64,000 nucleotides of DNA from Sphingobium sp. TCM1 (GCF_001650725.1 NZ_LXVX01000010.1:16122-80121); one strand, 5' to 3'; shown: positions 37,128 through 48,406, numbered from the stretch's first letter. Notes: a model not told the origin generated them from the sequence alone. Numbers and translations are program-made.

Positions 37128-37238
37128 AAATCACTCCTCAAGTTGAACGCTCAGCTATTCTTCGGCAAAGTAACGGACGAGCGGGCCGGTACGTTCCCCA
37201 CGAGGCGGAGCACACGCGGCCCCGCCTCCTCGTCGAAA

Positions 37239-37979
37239 TCAGAACTCCTGTGCAGTCGGCCTGATGACGATCGCGTTGACATCGACGTCATCAGGTTGTT
37301 CGACAGCGAACGCGATAGCACGCGCCACCGATGCCGCCGGGATGGCCTGCTTGTAGAAGTCCAGCACCGTCTCGGCGGCCGCGCCAGAGGTCGTGAACTT
37401 CAAATCGCTTTCGACAGCTCCAGGCTCGATTGACGTGACCCGGACCTTTTCCCCCACCTCGTGGCGCAAGCCCTCGCTGATCGCGCTGACGGCGAACTTG
37501 GTGCCGGAATAGACCGTGCCGCCCGGTGCGAAGACCTTGATGCCCGCAACCGAGCTTAAGTTGATGATGTGACCGCTGCCCTGCTCGAGAAAACCGGGAA
37601 GGGCCGCCGCGATGCCGTAGAGCGTACCCTTCAGATTGACGTCGATCATCTGGTCCCACTCGTCGGTGTTGACCTCGGCCATCGGACGGATCGGCATCAG
37701 CCCGGCGTTGTTGATCAGCACGTCGAGGCGGCCGAAGTCGGCAATGATTGCGGCGACGACGGACTGGACCGCCGACTTGTCGGTGACGTCGAGCGCATAG
37801 GCGCGTGCCGTTCCGCCCGTTGCGGCAATGTCCGCGACGACCTCGTCGAGCCTGTCCTTGCGCCGCGCGGCGATGGCCACTTTGGCGCCGCGGTCAGCGA
37901 GAAGACGCGCAGTTTCCGCGCCGATGCCGCTGCTGCCGCCGGTAATGAGAATTACCTTGCCTTCGATACCCTTGGTCAT
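37239..37979 (-). CDS. SDR-family oxidoreductase
   Basis: A 246-residue short-chain dehydrogenase. The cofactor motif is TGGSSGIGAETARLL (about residues 12-26), followed by NNAG in VLINNAGLMPI, the catalytic Ser in INLSSVAGI, and Tyr-x-x-x-Lys in VYSGTKFAVSA. All catalytic residues are present. The substrate is unknown. It is in a leftward run with the neighbouring stress-type genes. Confidence 0.92.
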   Translation of the reverse strand: MTKGIEGKVILITGGSSGIGAETARLLADRGAKVAIAARRKDRLDEVVADIAATGGTARAYALDVTDKSAVQSVVAAIIADFGRLDVLINNAGLMPIRPMAEVNTDEWDQMIDVNLKGTLYGIAAALPGFLEQGSGHIINLSSVAGIKVFAPGGTVYSGTKFAVSAISEGLRHEVGEKVRVTSIEPGAVESDLKFTTSGAAAETVLDFYKQAIPAASVARAIAFAVEQPDDVDVNAIVIRPTAQEF

Positions 37980-38055
37980 GATTGTGTTCCTTCAAGTCAG
38001 TTGTTGATTTTTCGCCGGATCGCGGTCCCGCGCGAGCCCGCCCGGCCTGATGGGT

Positions 38056-39207
38056 TCACCGCGAGCGCAACAGGACGGGAGCGGCGCCGACCTTGATGCG
38101 GAGCAGCTCGTAGGGCTTGCGGCGCAGGTCCCGCCCGCCGTGGAAGCCGGGCTGGCGGTGGAGCTGGTTGGCGGTGAAGTAGAGGTAGCCGTCGGTGCCG
38201 ATCGATAGCGTGTCGGGCCAGCTGATGCGCGGGTCGCTGACCACCGTCGTCCAGCGGCCCTGGTCGAGCACGCGGATCGCGTTGTTCTCGTAATCGCCGG
38301 CGAACACGCGGTCCTTGTCGTCCTCGGCTATCCCGTCCGAGGCGCCTTTGCGCCCCAGGCTGCGGACCGCGCGGCCTAACGCCTCCTCGGACACCGCGGG
38401 ATCGCGCAGCATCGCCGTGGGCACCGCGTGCAGCGTGCGGCCCGACAGTGGCCCGTAATACAGCAGGCTGCCGTCGGCGCTGAGCGCAATCGCGTCGCTT
38501 GCGATCGTGACCGGCGTCGCGGGGCCGTCGGCCGGGCGGTTCATGAGCACCGCGCCGTCGACGACCGGGGTGAAGCCGGGCTCGGGGTTGGTCGTCGCAT
38601 GGTTCGACAGGCGCCGGATCGCACGCCCGCTGGCGATATCGACGACGATGATGCCGCCGACGCCGTCGTTGCTGCTGTCGGTGATGTAGGCGACGCCCTC
38701 GGCGCCCTGACGCAGATCGAAGCGCACATCGTTGAGGTAGGTCGTGGGCAGCACCACGCTGGGCGGCAGGACGATCGTCTTCACCACCCGGTTGGTCGCA
38801 AGATCGATCGCCACCAGCTTTGCACCGCCGGCCCGTGGTTGAGAGAATTTGGGCGCCGCCGTGTCGAGCACCCACAGGCGATCGGCGCCGTCTGCCACCA
38901 CGCTCTGCACCGAGATGAAATGCCCCGCCGGGTCGGCCGGATCGGGCCGGTTGGTCGCGGCGTCGGGATAAGGCACCGCCTTGCCGTCGACCAGCTCGGC
39001 AACCGTGAACGGCGCGTTGTCGCCCCATTGCGGGAAGTTGACGAAGATGCGCCCGTTGGGGGCGACGGTCACGCCAGTCGGCATCGCGCCATCGAAGGTC
39101 GCGACCTGTTCGATCCGGGGCGCGGATGCACCCTCCCGGGTCGTCGCGCAGGCGGCAAGCGAGAGGGCAGCGCCAGCGGCCAGAAGCAGTTTGACGGAGA
39201 TTTTCAT
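38056..39207 (-). CDS. royal-jelly/yellow-family lipoprotein
   Basis: A 383-residue protein with a lipoprotein signal (KLLLAAGAALSLAACATT; the lipobox cysteine is about residue 19), so it is exported and probably anchored to a membrane. The mature part is a six-bladed propeller of the major-royal-jelly/yellow (MRJP) type, with YITDSSNDGVGGIIVVDIAS, the blade motif LWVLDTAAPKFSQP, and a C-terminal SWPDTLSIGTDGYLYFTANQ. The ATG at 39207 is preceded by AAGGAA. Its start overlaps the stop of the upstream old-yellow-enzyme gene, so the two are co-transcribed. Confidence 0.85.
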   Translation of the reverse strand: MKISVKLLLAAGAALSLAACATTREGASAPRIEQVATFDGAMPTGVTVAPNGRIFVNFPQWGDNAPFTVAELVDGKAVPYPDAATNRPDPADPAGHFISVQSVVADGADRLWVLDTAAPKFSQPRAGGAKLVAIDLATNRVVKTIVLPPSVVLPTTYLNDVRFDLRQGAEGVAYITDSSNDGVGGIIVVDIASGRAIRRLSNHATTNPEPGFTPVVDGAVLMNRPADGPATPVTIASDAIALSADGSLLYYGPLSGRTLHAVPTAMLRDPAVSEEALGRAVRSLGRKGASDGIAEDDKDRVFAGDYENNAIRVLDQGRWTTVVSDPRISWPDTLSIGTDGYLYFTANQLHRQPGFHGGRDLRRKPYELLRIKVGAAPVLLRSR

Positions 39208-40316
39208 GGCGTCATTTCCTTGAGAATGCGGCCCACTTCGTGAGGCTCGGACCGGAAATATTGCGGGGGCGCCTTGACCGATGCACCAAGCGCGGCGGCG
39301 GCGTGCCAGGGCCAACGCGGATCCCACAGCGCAGCGCGGGCAATCGCTATGGCGTCGGCATGCCCGTCTTCTAGGATGCGCTCCGCCTGGTGCGGATCGG
39401 TGATCAAGCCGACAGCGATTACAGGCATAGCGACCGCGTCCTTGACCGTGCGGGCCAGCGGTACCTGATAGCCGGGGCCGACCGGGATCTGCTGGCGCGG
39501 GTCGAGCCCGCCGCCGGAGACGTGGATCGCCGCGCAACCGCGCCGCTTCAGTTCCTGCGCAAACCTTGCGGTTTCTTCCGCTGTCCAGCCGCCTTCAACC
39601 CAGTCAGTCCCGGAAACGCGAACGGTCACCGGGCGGTCGGCCGGAAACGATTCGCGCACGGCATCGAACACTTCCAGCGGGAACCGCATCCGGTTGTCGA
39701 GGCTGCCGCCGTATTCGTCGCCGCGCCGGTTGGAGATCGGCGAAAGAAACTCGTGAAGCAGATAGCCATGCGCGGCGTGGATCTGGACGGCTTCGATGCC
39801 GAGCCTGCCGGCGCGCCGGGCGGCATCCGCGAACGCCTCCCGGATGCGGGCAAGCCCTGACTTGTCCAGTTCGACAGGGGGATGGTCGTCCGGAGCGAAG
39901 GGAATGGCGCTGGGTGCCACGGTCTGCCAGCCATTCTCCGTATCGGGGGGAAGCTGCGCTCCGCCGTGCCACGGCTTGGCGCTGCTCGCCTTGCGGCCGG
40001 CATGGGCCAGCTGGATGACGAGCGGCATGTCCGACCACTGACGGACGCTTTCTAGCACGCTTCGCATCGCCGCTTCGGTACGGTCATCGTACAGGCCGAC
40101 GTCACCGTAGGTGATGCGACCTTCGGGGCTGACAGCGGTCGCCTCTATCGTCAGCGCGCCCGCGCCCGACAGCGCCAACTGGCCGAGATGCATCCGGTGC
40201 CAATCGGTCATCGCGCCGTCCTCGGCAGAATACTGGCACATCGGCGCGATAACGATGCGGTTGGCAAGCCGCAGCCCCGCGACCTCGAGCGGTTCGAACA
40301 GGCGCGCCATCACCAT
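39204..40316 (-). CDS. old yellow enzyme (NADH:flavin oxidoreductase)
   Basis: A 370-residue FMN-dependent ene-reductase of the YqjM/xenobiotic reductase class. Landmarks are [16 protein letters not shown], with the redox-tuning cysteine, [47 protein letters not shown] and [16 protein letters not shown]. It reduces activated C=C bonds in enones and related electrophiles. ATG 40316 or 40310 are both possible; both overlap the end of the upstream VOC gene. Confidence 0.93.
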   Translation of the reverse strand: MVMARLFEPLEVAGLRLANRIVIAPMCQYSAEDGAMTDWHRMHLGQLALSGAGALTIEATAVSPEGRITYGDVGLYDDRTEAAMRSVLESVRQWSDMPLVIQLAHAGRKASSAKPWHGGAQLPPDTENGWQTVAPSAIPFAPDDHPPVELDKSGLARIREAFADAARRAGRLGIEAVQIHAAHGYLLHEFLSPISNRRGDEYGGSLDNRMRFPLEVFDAVRESFPADRPVTVRVSGTDWVEGGWTAEETARFAQELKRRGCAAIHVSGGGLDPRQQIPVGPGYQVPLARTVKDAVAMPVIAVGLITDPHQAERILEDGHADAIAIARAALWDPRWPWHAAAALGASVKAPPQYFRSEPHEVGRILKEMTP

Positions 40317-40765
40317 GCGCCCGTGTTGGGCATGGAGGCCCAGGGTTCGGCCGGGGCCATGTGTTCGCCTTTTTGGAGCAGTTCGATCGAGATCCCGTCC
40401 GGCGAGCGGACGAACGCCATGTATCCGTCGCGCGGGGGGCGATTGATCGTCACGCCGCCCGCTTGCAGCCGCGCGCACGTCTCGTAGATGTCGTCGACCC
40501 CGTAGGCGAGATGGCCGAAGTTTCTGCCCCCCGTGTAAGTCTCGGTAGCGCTGCCGTCCTCGGGCGGCCAGTTGTACGTCAGTTCGACCTCGGCATCGCC
40601 CTGCTCGCCGTCGCCGCGGAAATCCTCGTCGGCGGCAAGGTAGATCAGCGTGTAACGCCCGGCCTGGTTCTCCATGCGCCGGGTCTCCTTAAGACCCAGC
40701 AGCGTGAAGAACCGGATCGCTGCCTCGGGATCGGCGACGCGCAGCATGGTGTGGAGATAGCGCAT
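40310..40765 (-). CDS. glyoxalase I-like VOC protein
   Basis: A 151-residue vicinal-oxygen-chelate protein with the pattern of lactoylglutathione lyase. The metal ligands are His in [18 protein letters not shown], Glu in [11 protein letters not shown], His in [12 protein letters not shown] and Glu in [12 protein letters not shown] and [10 protein letters not shown] are typical of GloA, which detoxifies methylglyoxal with glutathione. It is the middle of a leftward operon DJ-1/PfpI - VOC - old yellow enzyme - lipoprotein with 2-base gaps or overlaps. Confidence 0.9.
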   Translation of the reverse strand: MRYLHTMLRVADPEAAIRFFTLLGLKETRRMENQAGRYTLIYLAADEDFRGDGEQGDAEVELTYNWPPEDGSATETYTGGRNFGHLAYGVDDIYETCARLQAGGVTINRPPRDGYMAFVRSPDGISIELLQKGEHMAPAEPWASMPNTGAW

Positions 40766-40767
40766 GA

Positions 40768-41622
40768 TCAGGCGACCTTGTCCTTGAGGGCTTCCATCAC
40801 GAGCTCTGCGGTGAGGGTAGCGCTGGCGGGGTTCTGGCCGGTCACCAGATTGCCGTCGCGCAGGGCGAAGGGGGCAAAATCGGGGCCGCCCTCGTGCTTG
40901 CCGCCGAGTTCCTTGAGACGCGTTTCGAGGAGGAACGGCACCGCCTGATCGAGACCGACCGCGCGTTCCTCGCTGTCCGTGAAGCCCGCGACACGGCGGC
41001 CGGCGACGAAGGGCGTGCCATCGGCCTTCTTCGCCGAGACCAGCCCTGCCGGTCCATGGCAGACGGCGGCGACGATCTTGCCTTCGCGGTCGAAGCGTTC
41101 GACCAGGCGGGCCAGTTCGTCACTGACGGGGTAATCGAACATGGTGCCGTGGCCGCCCGGCAGGAACAGCGCGTCGTAGCCGGCGGGATCGATGCTTGTG
41201 AATACAAGGGTGCTGGCAACCTCGCCCTTCAGGGCCTCGTCCTTCAGATAGCGCTCGACCGAAGCGTCGTTCTCGCCGTCGGCGTTGACGCTACGCTGGT
41301 CGACGGGGATGGCGCCACCCTTGATCGAGGCCAGCGTAACCTCGGCGCCCGCATCGCGGAACGCGTAGTACGGGGTGGTAAGTTCCTCGAGCCAGACGCC
41401 CGTCGGTTCGGTGCCGGGAGTCATGCGGTCGGCGGAGGTGGCCACCATGAGAATGCGGGTCATCGTCAGTTGTCCTTTTCTAGTGATGTCGGAAACACGA
41501 GCAAACGCACCCGCCGGCGCCGCGCCCGCCACCAGGACAGCGGTGAGGGCTTGGAGCAATTGGCGGCGATTTTGCTTCGATCGTTCCTTTCGGCGGCTTA
41601 GATACGCAGGGAACGGCATCAT
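40768..41622 (-). CDS. DJ-1/PfpI-family protein with possible Tat signal
   Basis: A DJ-1/PfpI (Hsp31-like) protein. The catalytic core starts at [16 protein letters not shown] (ATG 41463) with GlxI-III-like Glu in [10 protein letters not shown] and Cys in [15 protein letters not shown]. Upstream in the same frame lies [20 protein letters not shown] followed by an AFA cleavage-like site, which looks like a twin-arginine signal peptide. I therefore extend to ATG 41622, but the internal ATG 41463 has a better ribosome-binding site (AAAGGAC), so a cytosolic form of 231 residues is equally possible. It probably detoxifies methylglyoxal together with the VOC protein. Confidence 0.85.
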   Translation of the reverse strand: MMPFPAYLSRRKERSKQNRRQLLQALTAVLVAGAAPAGAFARVSDITRKGQLTMTRILMVATSADRMTPGTEPTGVWLEELTTPYYAFRDAGAEVTLASIKGGAIPVDQRSVNADGENDASVERYLKDEALKGEVASTLVFTSIDPAGYDALFLPGGHGTMFDYPVSDELARLVERFDREGKIVAAVCHGPAGLVSAKKADGTPFVAGRRVAGFTDSEERAVGLDQAVPFLLETRLKELGGKHEGGPDFAPFALRDGNLVTGQNPASATLTAELVMEALKDKVA

Positions 41623-41654
41623 GAAATCCAGCGGGAATGGCGGACGGCCATAAA

Positions 41655-41672
41655 TCCGGTTATGGAACCGGA
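41655..41672. promoter_or_regulatory. palindrome at the lysR start
   Basis: TCCGGTT-ATGG-AACCGGA, a perfect 7-bp inverted repeat, lies immediately before the lysR ATG and about 33 bases from the possible divergent start. It could be the LysR binding site. Confidence 0.5.
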
Positions 41673-42551
41673 ATGTCCCTCCTGCAGTTGCGCACCTTCG
41701 TCGAAGTCTACCGCCGTCGTTCACTGAGCGAGGCGGCCCGGGCAATCGGCATCACCCAACCGGCTGCGTCGCAGCACATCGCATCGCTCGAGGCGCAATT
41801 GGGCCGTCCCTTGTTCGATCGTCATTCGCGGGGTGTTCGACCAACAGCGATTGCCGACGATCTCGCGGCTTCGATCGGAAGCAGCCTCGACACGGCGGAA
41901 TCGGCACTGGCCAGCGCGCGGGCCCGATCGTCGCGCATCTCGGGCACGGTCCACATCGCCGCGCCGTCGGACCTACTGGGAGAGATGATCGCGCCCCGAC
42001 TGGCGCCGCTGCTGGATGCGGGGCTAGACCTGCGCCTGCATATCGGCGGGCGCGAGGCGCTCTATGCCTTGCTGCTCGAAGACAAGGTGCACCTAGCCGT
42101 CACCGCCTCGCAGCCCGAAGATCCGCGGTTGGCCTTTCATCCGCTGGGCGAAGAGCACCTGCGCGCCGTAGCCTCGCCCGCCGTTGCCATGCGGATTGCC
42201 GAATTGCCGCTTGCCGACGGGCTCAACCGGACGGCCCACCTCGCGTACGACCTCGACCGACCGCTGCTGCGTACCTGGCTCCATGCAAACCAGATCGAGC
42301 TGACGAGCCAGCCCGCGTTGACCGCGCCCGATCTGAGGGTGCTACGGTCGGGATTGTGCGCGGGTCTCGGCTGGACGGTGATGCCTGGCTATCTCACCCG
42401 CAGCGAACGCGCTGCCTGCACGCTGATCGAGATACCTGCCCCGGTCACGGTGCCGCGCAACGCTTACTACCTCGTCTGGGCACGCTCATCGCTGCGACAC
42501 CCGCGCGTGGCCATGGCTCGGGACGCCCTGATTGCTGCACTCCGAAAATAA
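41673..42551 (+). CDS. LysR-family transcriptional regulator
   Basis: A 292-residue LysR-type regulator. The N-terminal winged HTH is LLQLRTFVEVYRRRSLSEAA, RAIGITQPAASQHIASLEAQ and LGRPLFDRHSRGVRPT. The C-terminal substrate domain starts around residue 90 (GTVHIAAPSDLLGE). It is divergent from the DJ-1/VOC/OYE operon, so it most likely controls that operon. ATG 41673 gives the standard N-terminus; the frame is open from 41637. Confidence 0.92.
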   Translation: MSLLQLRTFVEVYRRRSLSEAARAIGITQPAASQHIASLEAQLGRPLFDRHSRGVRPTAIADDLAASIGSSLDTAESALASARARSSRISGTVHIAAPSDLLGEMIAPRLAPLLDAGLDLRLHIGGREALYALLLEDKVHLAVTASQPEDPRLAFHPLGEEHLRAVASPAVAMRIAELPLADGLNRTAHLAYDLDRPLLRTWLHANQIELTSQPALTAPDLRVLRSGLCAGLGWTVMPGYLTRSERAACTLIEIPAPVTVPRNAYYLVWARSSLRHPRVAMARDALIAALRK

Positions 42552-42837
42552 TGGTGGCCACGCCTGTTGGGCCGTGAGCGCAATGTCGGGTCTGAACCAG
42601 TTGAGCGCTGGCGAAACGAATGGCGGCTTTCGGGATCGTCGGCTACAAGGCCGAACGTCCGAATTTAGGGCGCATTGCTGCCAGACGGTTTCACGGCGAC
42701 CGAGCGGCAGGTTTTGGCAGAAGCTGTCGTTGAAAGCGCGACCGGCGAACGACGCATCTTGGTCGGCAACCGACGCCGCGTGAGCGGCAATTATCCTCGA
42801 AACCCGGCTTTTTTGCCGGACGTTCGGCTACCGGCCA

Positions 42838-45800
42838 TCAGCGGAAGTCTCGCGGCTTGATCTTGATGCCCTCGGTTGGCTGGCCCGGGATGATACCCGA
42901 TCCTAACCGCAGATCGGGGATATAGATGTCGCGAGGGTCTCGACCGAGCGGCCGCTGCTCGCGGTCGCGCGGGTCGGGTGCCATCGGGTTCCTGACGATA
43001 TCCGCACGGCTCACCCGGTAGATATCGGCGACGTCGGTGCGGCGTCCGACGCTCGCCAGCATGCCCGACAGATCATCGAGCCGCTGCGCAATGACATGGA
43101 TCACCTCGCCTTCGCGCTGGACCTGACCGCGCACCCCCATCATCGACGCGCCCAGGACAGTGCGGCGGTTCTTCTCGAAGACATTGGTCCATACGACGAG
43201 ATTGGCGACATCCGTCTCATCCTCGAGCGTGATGAACATCACGCCCTTGGCGCTGCCGGGCTTCTGGCGGACCAGCACCAGCCCGGCCAGTTCGATCCAG
43301 CGCCCGTCGCGCGTGGTGCGCAACTGCTCGCAGGTGATCATCCGGCGCGCCTTGAGCTCGTCGCGCAGGAACGCAACCGGATGCGCGCGCAGCGACAGAC
43401 CTGAGGCGCGATAATCCTCGACCACCTCCGCGCCTTCACCCATCTCGGCCAGGATGACGCTGGGCTCAATCGCTTCCTCGCGCAGCTTGCCGGCCCGCTC
43501 GTCCGCTGCTGCGAACAGCGGCAGCGCCGCGTTCCCGAGGCCCTTCACCGCCCAGAGGCCCGATCGCCGGTCGGCGCCGAGCGATCCGAACCCGTCGGCA
43601 TCGCCAATCCGGTCCAGCGCGCCGCGCCCGACACCGGCACGGTGCTGGATTTCCTCGATGCTGGTATAGGGCCTGCCGCCCCGCGCGGTGATGATCGCCG
43701 CTGCATCCGCATTGGCCAGATCGCGCGCCATGCGCAGGCCGAGCCGCACCGCCTTGTAGCGACCGCGGCCCTCTTCAAGCGTGCAATCCCAGCGACTGGC
43801 ATTGACGTCGATCGGGCGGATCTCGACGCCATGCTCGCGCGCGTCGCGCACGATCTGCGCCGGGGCATAGAAACCCATCGGCTGCGCATTGAGGAGGCTC
43901 GCGCAGAAGGCGTCGGGATGATGGCATTTCATCCAGGACGAGGCATAGGCGATCAGCGCGAAGCTGGCGGCATGGCTTTCGGGAAAGCCATAGGAGCCGA
44001 AGCCTTCAATTTGCTTAAAAGTTTTCTCGGCGAACTCCTGATCATAGCCCCGGCTGACCATGCCGCTGATGAGCTTGTCGCGGAAATGGCTGACGCCGCC
44101 TGTCAATTTGAACGTCGCCATCGCACGGCGCAGCAGGTCCGCCTCGCTGGCCGTAAAGCCCGCGCATTCGATCGCCACGCGCATGGCCTGTTCCTGAAAG
44201 AGCGGCACGCCGAGCGTCTTTTCCAGCACGCGGCGCAATTCCTCGGTCGGATAGGTCACCTCCTCCTCGCCGTTGCGACGGCGGCGATAGGGATGGACCA
44301 TGTCGCCCTGGATCGGGCCGGGCCGCACGATCGCGACCTGGATGACGAGATCGTAGAAGGTTTTGGGCGCCATCAGCGGGATCGAGGCCATCTGCGCGCG
44401 GGACTCGATCTGGAAGACGCCCAATGTGTCGGCCCTGCGGATCATCGCATAGGTCGCGGGATCCTCGGCCGGGATGGTCGCGAGGTCGTGCCGCAGCCCC
44501 TTGTCGTTCTCGAGAAACTCGAACGCGCGGCGCATGCAGCTCAACATGCCGAGCGCAAGCACATCGACCTTCATGAAGCCGAGAAGATCGATATCGTCTT
44601 TATCCCATTCTATCACCTGGCGATCGTCCATCGCCGCCGGTTCGATCGGCACCAGTTCGTCGAGCCGGTCACGGGTCAGCACGAAGCCACCGGGATGCTG
44701 GGACAGATGACGCGGGGTGTCGATCAGTTGGCGGGCGAGGTCGAGCGTCAGCGCGAGGCGGGTGTCGCTCAAATCGAGGTTGAGCTCCTGCGCGTGCTTC
44801 TCCTCCACCCCCTCGCGGCTATAGCCCCAGATCGCCCCGGCCAGACCCGCCGTCACATCCTCCGACAGGCCGAGCGCCTTGCCGACTTCGCGCACCGCGC
44901 CGCGCGCCCGGAAGCGGGTCACGACGGCGGTGAGCGCCGATCGCGTTCGGCCATAGGTCTCGTAGATCCACTGGATCACCTCCTCGCGCCGCTCATGTTC
45001 GAAATCGACGTCGATATCGGGCGGCTCGCGCCGCTCGGCCGACACGAAGCGTTCGAACAGCAATTCCGAGCGCACCGGATCGATCGAGGTGATGCCGAGG
45101 ACATAACAGACCGCGCTGTTCGCCGCTGACCCGCGCCCCTGGCACAGGATCTCGCGCCGCCGGGCCTCGGCCACGATCGCATGGACGGTCAGGAAATAGG
45201 GGGCGTAATCGAGTTGCCCGATGAGCTGGAGCTCATGTTCGAGCTGCCGGCGCACCTTGTTGTCGACGCCTTGCGGATAGCGCATCGGCGCCTTCTCCCA
45301 GGTCAGCCGTTCCAGTTCTTCCTGCGGGGTGCGGCCGGGCACCTGGATCTCGTCGGGATATTGATATTTGAGCTCGTCGAGACTGAATGCGCAGCGCCTA
45401 GCGAATTCCACGCTGCGCGCGACCGGGCTGCTATCCTTGAGATAGCGCCGGAACAGCCGCGTCATCTCCGCGCCGGTCTTGAGATAACGGTCGGCGAACC
45501 GCTCGCGCGTGCGGCCCAGCGTGTCGATCGTGCATTTCTCGCGGATGCAGGTGACGACATCCTGCAGCTGGCGGCGTTCGGGCACATGATAGAGGACGTC
45601 GTTGGTCGCGATCGTCGGCACGCCTGCGGCGGCGGCGATCCGCGACAGGTCGCGCAGCCGGATTGCGTCCTTTGGCCGCCGCCGGACCGACAGCGCCATA
45701 TAGGTGCGCTCGCCAAACAGCCGCTTCGTGCGCGCCAGCGCGGCCTGCGTCGTGGCATCGGCCCGGTCGGGGACGAGCATCGCCAGCAGTCCCTCGTTCC

Positions 45801-46155
45801 AGTCGGCCACATCCGACCAGTCGAGATGGCAGGCCCCCTTGCCCGCGCGCGTCTTGCCGATGCTGAGCAGTCGGCACAGGCGTCCATAGGCCGCCTTGTC
45901 GGTGGGATAGACGAGGAGGGCGGTGCCATCGGTGAGATCGAGCCGGCAGCCGACGATCGCGCGGACGCCGGTCTGCCGCTCCGCGTCCCATGCGCGCACG
46001 ATCCCGGCGACCGAATGGCGGTCGACGACGCCAAGCGCGGGCATCTCCATCGCCGCTGCCGTCGCGAACAGATCCTCGGGGCTCGATGCCCCGCGCAGGA
46101 AACTGAAATGCGTCGTCACCTGCAGTTCGACATAGCCCGGTTTGCCCGCGCTCAT
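42838..46155 (-). CDS. dnaE2: error-prone DNA polymerase DnaE2 (ImuC)
   Basis: A 1105-residue C-family polymerase of the ImuC type used in SOS mutagenesis. The PHP domain is at the N-terminus ([35 protein letters not shown]). The catalytic aspartates lie in [20 protein letters not shown] (about 380). HhH and OB regions follow near the C-terminus ([20 protein letters not shown]). Start ATG 46155 overlaps the imuB stop by 4 bases; the frame is open upstream but reads into imuB. It is the third gene of the imuA-imuB-dnaE2 operon. Confidence 0.96.
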   Translation of the reverse strand: MSAGKPGYVELQVTTHFSFLRGASSPEDLFATAAAMEMPALGVVDRHSVAGIVRAWDAERQTGVRAIVGCRLDLTDGTALLVYPTDKAAYGRLCRLLSIGKTRAGKGACHLDWSDVADWNEGLLAMLVPDRADATTQAALARTKRLFGERTYMALSVRRRPKDAIRLRDLSRIAAAAGVPTIATNDVLYHVPERRQLQDVVTCIREKCTIDTLGRTRERFADRYLKTGAEMTRLFRRYLKDSSPVARSVEFARRCAFSLDELKYQYPDEIQVPGRTPQEELERLTWEKAPMRYPQGVDNKVRRQLEHELQLIGQLDYAPYFLTVHAIVAEARRREILCQGRGSAANSAVCYVLGITSIDPVRSELLFERFVSAERREPPDIDVDFEHERREEVIQWIYETYGRTRSALTAVVTRFRARGAVREVGKALGLSEDVTAGLAGAIWGYSREGVEEKHAQELNLDLSDTRLALTLDLARQLIDTPRHLSQHPGGFVLTRDRLDELVPIEPAAMDDRQVIEWDKDDIDLLGFMKVDVLALGMLSCMRRAFEFLENDKGLRHDLATIPAEDPATYAMIRRADTLGVFQIESRAQMASIPLMAPKTFYDLVIQVAIVRPGPIQGDMVHPYRRRRNGEEEVTYPTEELRRVLEKTLGVPLFQEQAMRVAIECAGFTASEADLLRRAMATFKLTGGVSHFRDKLISGMVSRGYDQEFAEKTFKQIEGFGSYGFPESHAASFALIAYASSWMKCHHPDAFCASLLNAQPMGFYAPAQIVRDAREHGVEIRPIDVNASRWDCTLEEGRGRYKAVRLGLRMARDLANADAAAIITARGGRPYTSIEEIQHRAGVGRGALDRIGDADGFGSLGADRRSGLWAVKGLGNAALPLFAAADERAGKLREEAIEPSVILAEMGEGAEVVEDYRASGLSLRAHPVAFLRDELKARRMITCEQLRTTRDGRWIELAGLVLVRQKPGSAKGVMFITLEDETDVANLVVWTNVFEKNRRTVLGASMMGVRGQVQREGEVIHVIAQRLDDLSGMLASVGRRTDVADIYRVSRADIVRNPMAPDPRDREQRPLGRDPRDIYIPDLRLGSGIIPGQPTEGIKIKPRDFR

Positions 46156-47711
46156 GCGAAGGCGCCGTGGATGAACCAGCGCATCGGGCCGGTCGCGGCG
46201 CTCTCGCCGTCGCCGGCGCGGAACAGCCAATAGCGGCCGCCACTCACCGTCTCGACCTGATAATAATCGCGCACGCTGAGCGGCTGTCGCCCCTCGATGC
46301 CGCCATCGCGCCACCATTCGCCATGCAGCCGCTCCGGACCGTCGCCCTGCGTCACCCGGTATCGCTTGCCGCGCCAGATGAACATGCGCGGTGCATCGTC
46401 GGGCAACAGCGCGATCACCTCGATCGGTTCTGGTTTGGCCAGCATACGCGCCGGGCGGGGCAGATCATCGTCCCATCCCATGCCGCGCGCCTCACCCAAC
46501 GCCGGCGCGCCGGTCGCGGAGCGTTCGGGCATGCCGCTCGGGCAAGGCGCCATCCGGTGCAGGTTTCTGGAGCCGAAGCGGTTGGCGAGCGTATCGACCA
46601 GCGCAGCCAGATCGGGCCCGCGCCGGCCCAGCTGTTCGAGGCTTTCGCCCTGTCGCGGCGCGGCCGCCTCCATCAGCGAGACCAGCAGCGTCATCGCCTC
46701 GATGCCAAGACCCGGTTCAACCGTTTCGATCTTCGCGCAGAGCAATTTGGCGAGATGCCCCGCATCCCGGCTCGGCGTCGCCGTCCCGATGCGGATGACC
46801 TGACAATGGCCATCGACACGGTGGAAATAGCAATCGAGACGCCTGCCTCCGCGTCCTGCGCGGACAAGCTGTTCGACAATGTCGGCGACGAGATCGCCGA
46901 TCACCTGGGCGAAAGCCTCGGGCGTCGCGATCGGCTCCATGAAACCGCGCCGCGCACGCGGCATCTGTTCCGGAAAGATCGGCTCTATGGGTTCGGCGAC
47001 CTGTCCGATGGCCTGGTCGAGACGGCGATGCAGGCTGCGGCCAAACCGCTTGGCGAGCGGCGCGCGGGGTGCGCCGAGCAGTTGTTCGACCCGCTCGAAG
47101 CCAAGCTTGCGCAGCCCCTCGACGATTTCGGCTTCGAGCCGCAGCGCCGGGATCGGGAGCAGCTCCATCGCCCTGCGATGTTGCCCCGGTTCGATGACGA
47201 CGGGCCTGCCGTCGCGGACATGCCGTGCGACCGCGTGCGCGCAGCCCGCCGTGTCGGCGACCGCGATATGCACCGCGACGCCGAAGGCCGCGATGCGGCG
47301 ATGCAGATCCTTGAGCAGGGCGGTTTCGCTGCCGAAGAGCGAGGCGCAGCCGGTGATGTCGATCCACAGCCCGTCCGGGGCGTCGGGCGCCACGATCGGC
47401 GAATAGCGCTGCCCGGCCCACAGGGCGAGGCGCCGCAGGCCGTCCATGTCAGCGTCGGGCAGCGCGTCGATGACCTCCAGTTCGGGCGCAAGCATCCGCG
47501 CCTTGGTGACGGTCATGCCGGGCATAACGCCGAGCGCGCGTGCGGCAGCATCCACCGCCGCGACGATCCGGCGGCCATGGTCAGGAATTGCGGTGACGAG
47601 CGGTCCGTCGGGCGTGGTGCTGCAACGCCCTTCAGGCGGCGATTTGGCTGTCGCCCGCCGCAGCCGGTCGGTCGACCAGTGCGGCAGGTAGACCGATACG
47701 ACCCGTCGCAT
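46152..47711 (-). CDS. imuB: ImuB, Y-family polymerase-like protein
   Basis: A 519-residue Y-family polymerase relative that links DnaE2 to the sliding clamp. The palm region is recognisable ([35 protein letters not shown]), but the first catalytic motif of active Y polymerases is replaced by [13 protein letters not shown], so it is probably catalytically dead, as in other ImuB proteins. ATG 47711 gives the typical start RRVVSVYLP. It overlaps imuA by 80 bases and dnaE2 by 4. Confidence 0.95.
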   Translation of the reverse strand: MRRVVSVYLPHWSTDRLRRATAKSPPEGRCSTTPDGPLVTAIPDHGRRIVAAVDAAARALGVMPGMTVTKARMLAPELEVIDALPDADMDGLRRLALWAGQRYSPIVAPDAPDGLWIDITGCASLFGSETALLKDLHRRIAAFGVAVHIAVADTAGCAHAVARHVRDGRPVVIEPGQHRRAMELLPIPALRLEAEIVEGLRKLGFERVEQLLGAPRAPLAKRFGRSLHRRLDQAIGQVAEPIEPIFPEQMPRARRGFMEPIATPEAFAQVIGDLVADIVEQLVRAGRGGRRLDCYFHRVDGHCQVIRIGTATPSRDAGHLAKLLCAKIETVEPGLGIEAMTLLVSLMEAAAPRQGESLEQLGRRGPDLAALVDTLANRFGSRNLHRMAPCPSGMPERSATGAPALGEARGMGWDDDLPRPARMLAKPEPIEVIALLPDDAPRMFIWRGKRYRVTQGDGPERLHGEWWRDGGIEGRQPLSVRDYYQVETVSGGRYWLFRAGDGESAATGPMRWFIHGAFA

Positions 47712-48363
47712 CGCAGCCCTCCACAATCCATGCGTGCGGATTACCGCCGCGTACGCGCTCCAGCGCCAGCTGCCATCGCGGACGGCCAAGGCTCGGGATG
47801 CCGAGATCCTCGCTCGGGCTCGCGGTCACCCGCCAGCGCGTGATCGCCGCCGTGCCCTCGGCCGCTTGCGCGACTTTCGACGCGCGCCGGAAGATGAAAG
47901 CCGGCACGCCCGACGCTTCGGCTGCGAGCTGCAGCCGCTTGGAGGCGGTGGTGCTGTATTTGCCGATCTCGCCCACGACGCCGCCGATCCCGGCATGGCG
48001 CAGGCATTCCTCCATCGCGAGCAGCACATTAGTGTCGCTGCCCGCCTCGACATAGATCACCCGGTCAGGATGCAGTCCCGCGAGGTGGAGCGCGGGGGCA
48101 AACAGGTCGCGCCATCGCAGGCACCACAGCACCGGCCCCTCCATCCGCGCGAGAATGCCGGCCAGGAACACCGTCGCGCTTGCATCGTCGGCAAGGTCTG
48201 GGCTGCCCGCGACCTCATGGAGCGCGCCGCCGGCAATACCGCCGCCCGGCAGGCGCGCGTCGATCGCCTCGATCCCGAACGGCGTGGTTGCGTGGCATAC
48301 GCCTTTGCCCTCGATCTGCGCAATATGCGCTCGCAGCTGATCAAGGACGGTGGCTTCACGCAT
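47632..48363 (-). CDS. imuA: ImuA, RecA-like SOS mutagenesis protein
   Basis: A 243-residue protein of the ImuA/SulA-RecA-like type. The core runs from LPGGGIAGGALHEVAGSPDL to VLWCLRWRDLFAPALHLAGL and VIYVEAGSDTNVLLAMEECL. ATG 48363 (REATVLDQLRAHIAQ) was chosen over ATG 48408 because the LexA box at 48392-48406 overlaps the first codons of the latter; the box would sit normally in the promoter with the downstream start. It is the first gene of the SOS mutasome operon. Confidence 0.92.
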   Translation of the reverse strand: MREATVLDQLRAHIAQIEGKGVCHATTPFGIEAIDARLPGGGIAGGALHEVAGSPDLADDASATVFLAGILARMEGPVLWCLRWRDLFAPALHLAGLHPDRVIYVEAGSDTNVLLAMEECLRHAGIGGVVGEIGKYSTTASKRLQLAAEASGVPAFIFRRASKVAQAAEGTAAITRWRVTASPSEDLGIPSLGRPRWQLALERVRGGNPHAWIVEGCDATGRIGLPAALVDRPAAAGDSQIAA

Positions 48364-48391
48364 GGCATTCAAAAGACTCGGGGTTTGATAT

Positions 48392-48406
48392 GTTCTCTTT
48401 TTGTTC
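48392..48406 (-). promoter_or_regulatory. LexA box (GTTC-N7-GTTC)
   Basis: GTTC-TCTTTTT-GTTC matches the alphaproteobacterial LexA consensus and lies 30-45 bases before the chosen imuA start. It makes imuA-imuB-dnaE2 DNA-damage inducible. Confidence 0.88.

Noticed and set aside
43642..45129. Long plus-strand frame opposite dnaE2
   Set aside because: Antisense of a clearly conserved polymerase gene in high-GC DNA; the translation is rich in Arg, His and Asp with no domain.
46167..47843. Long plus-strand frame opposite imuB
   Set aside because: Same reason: antisense shadow of imuB.
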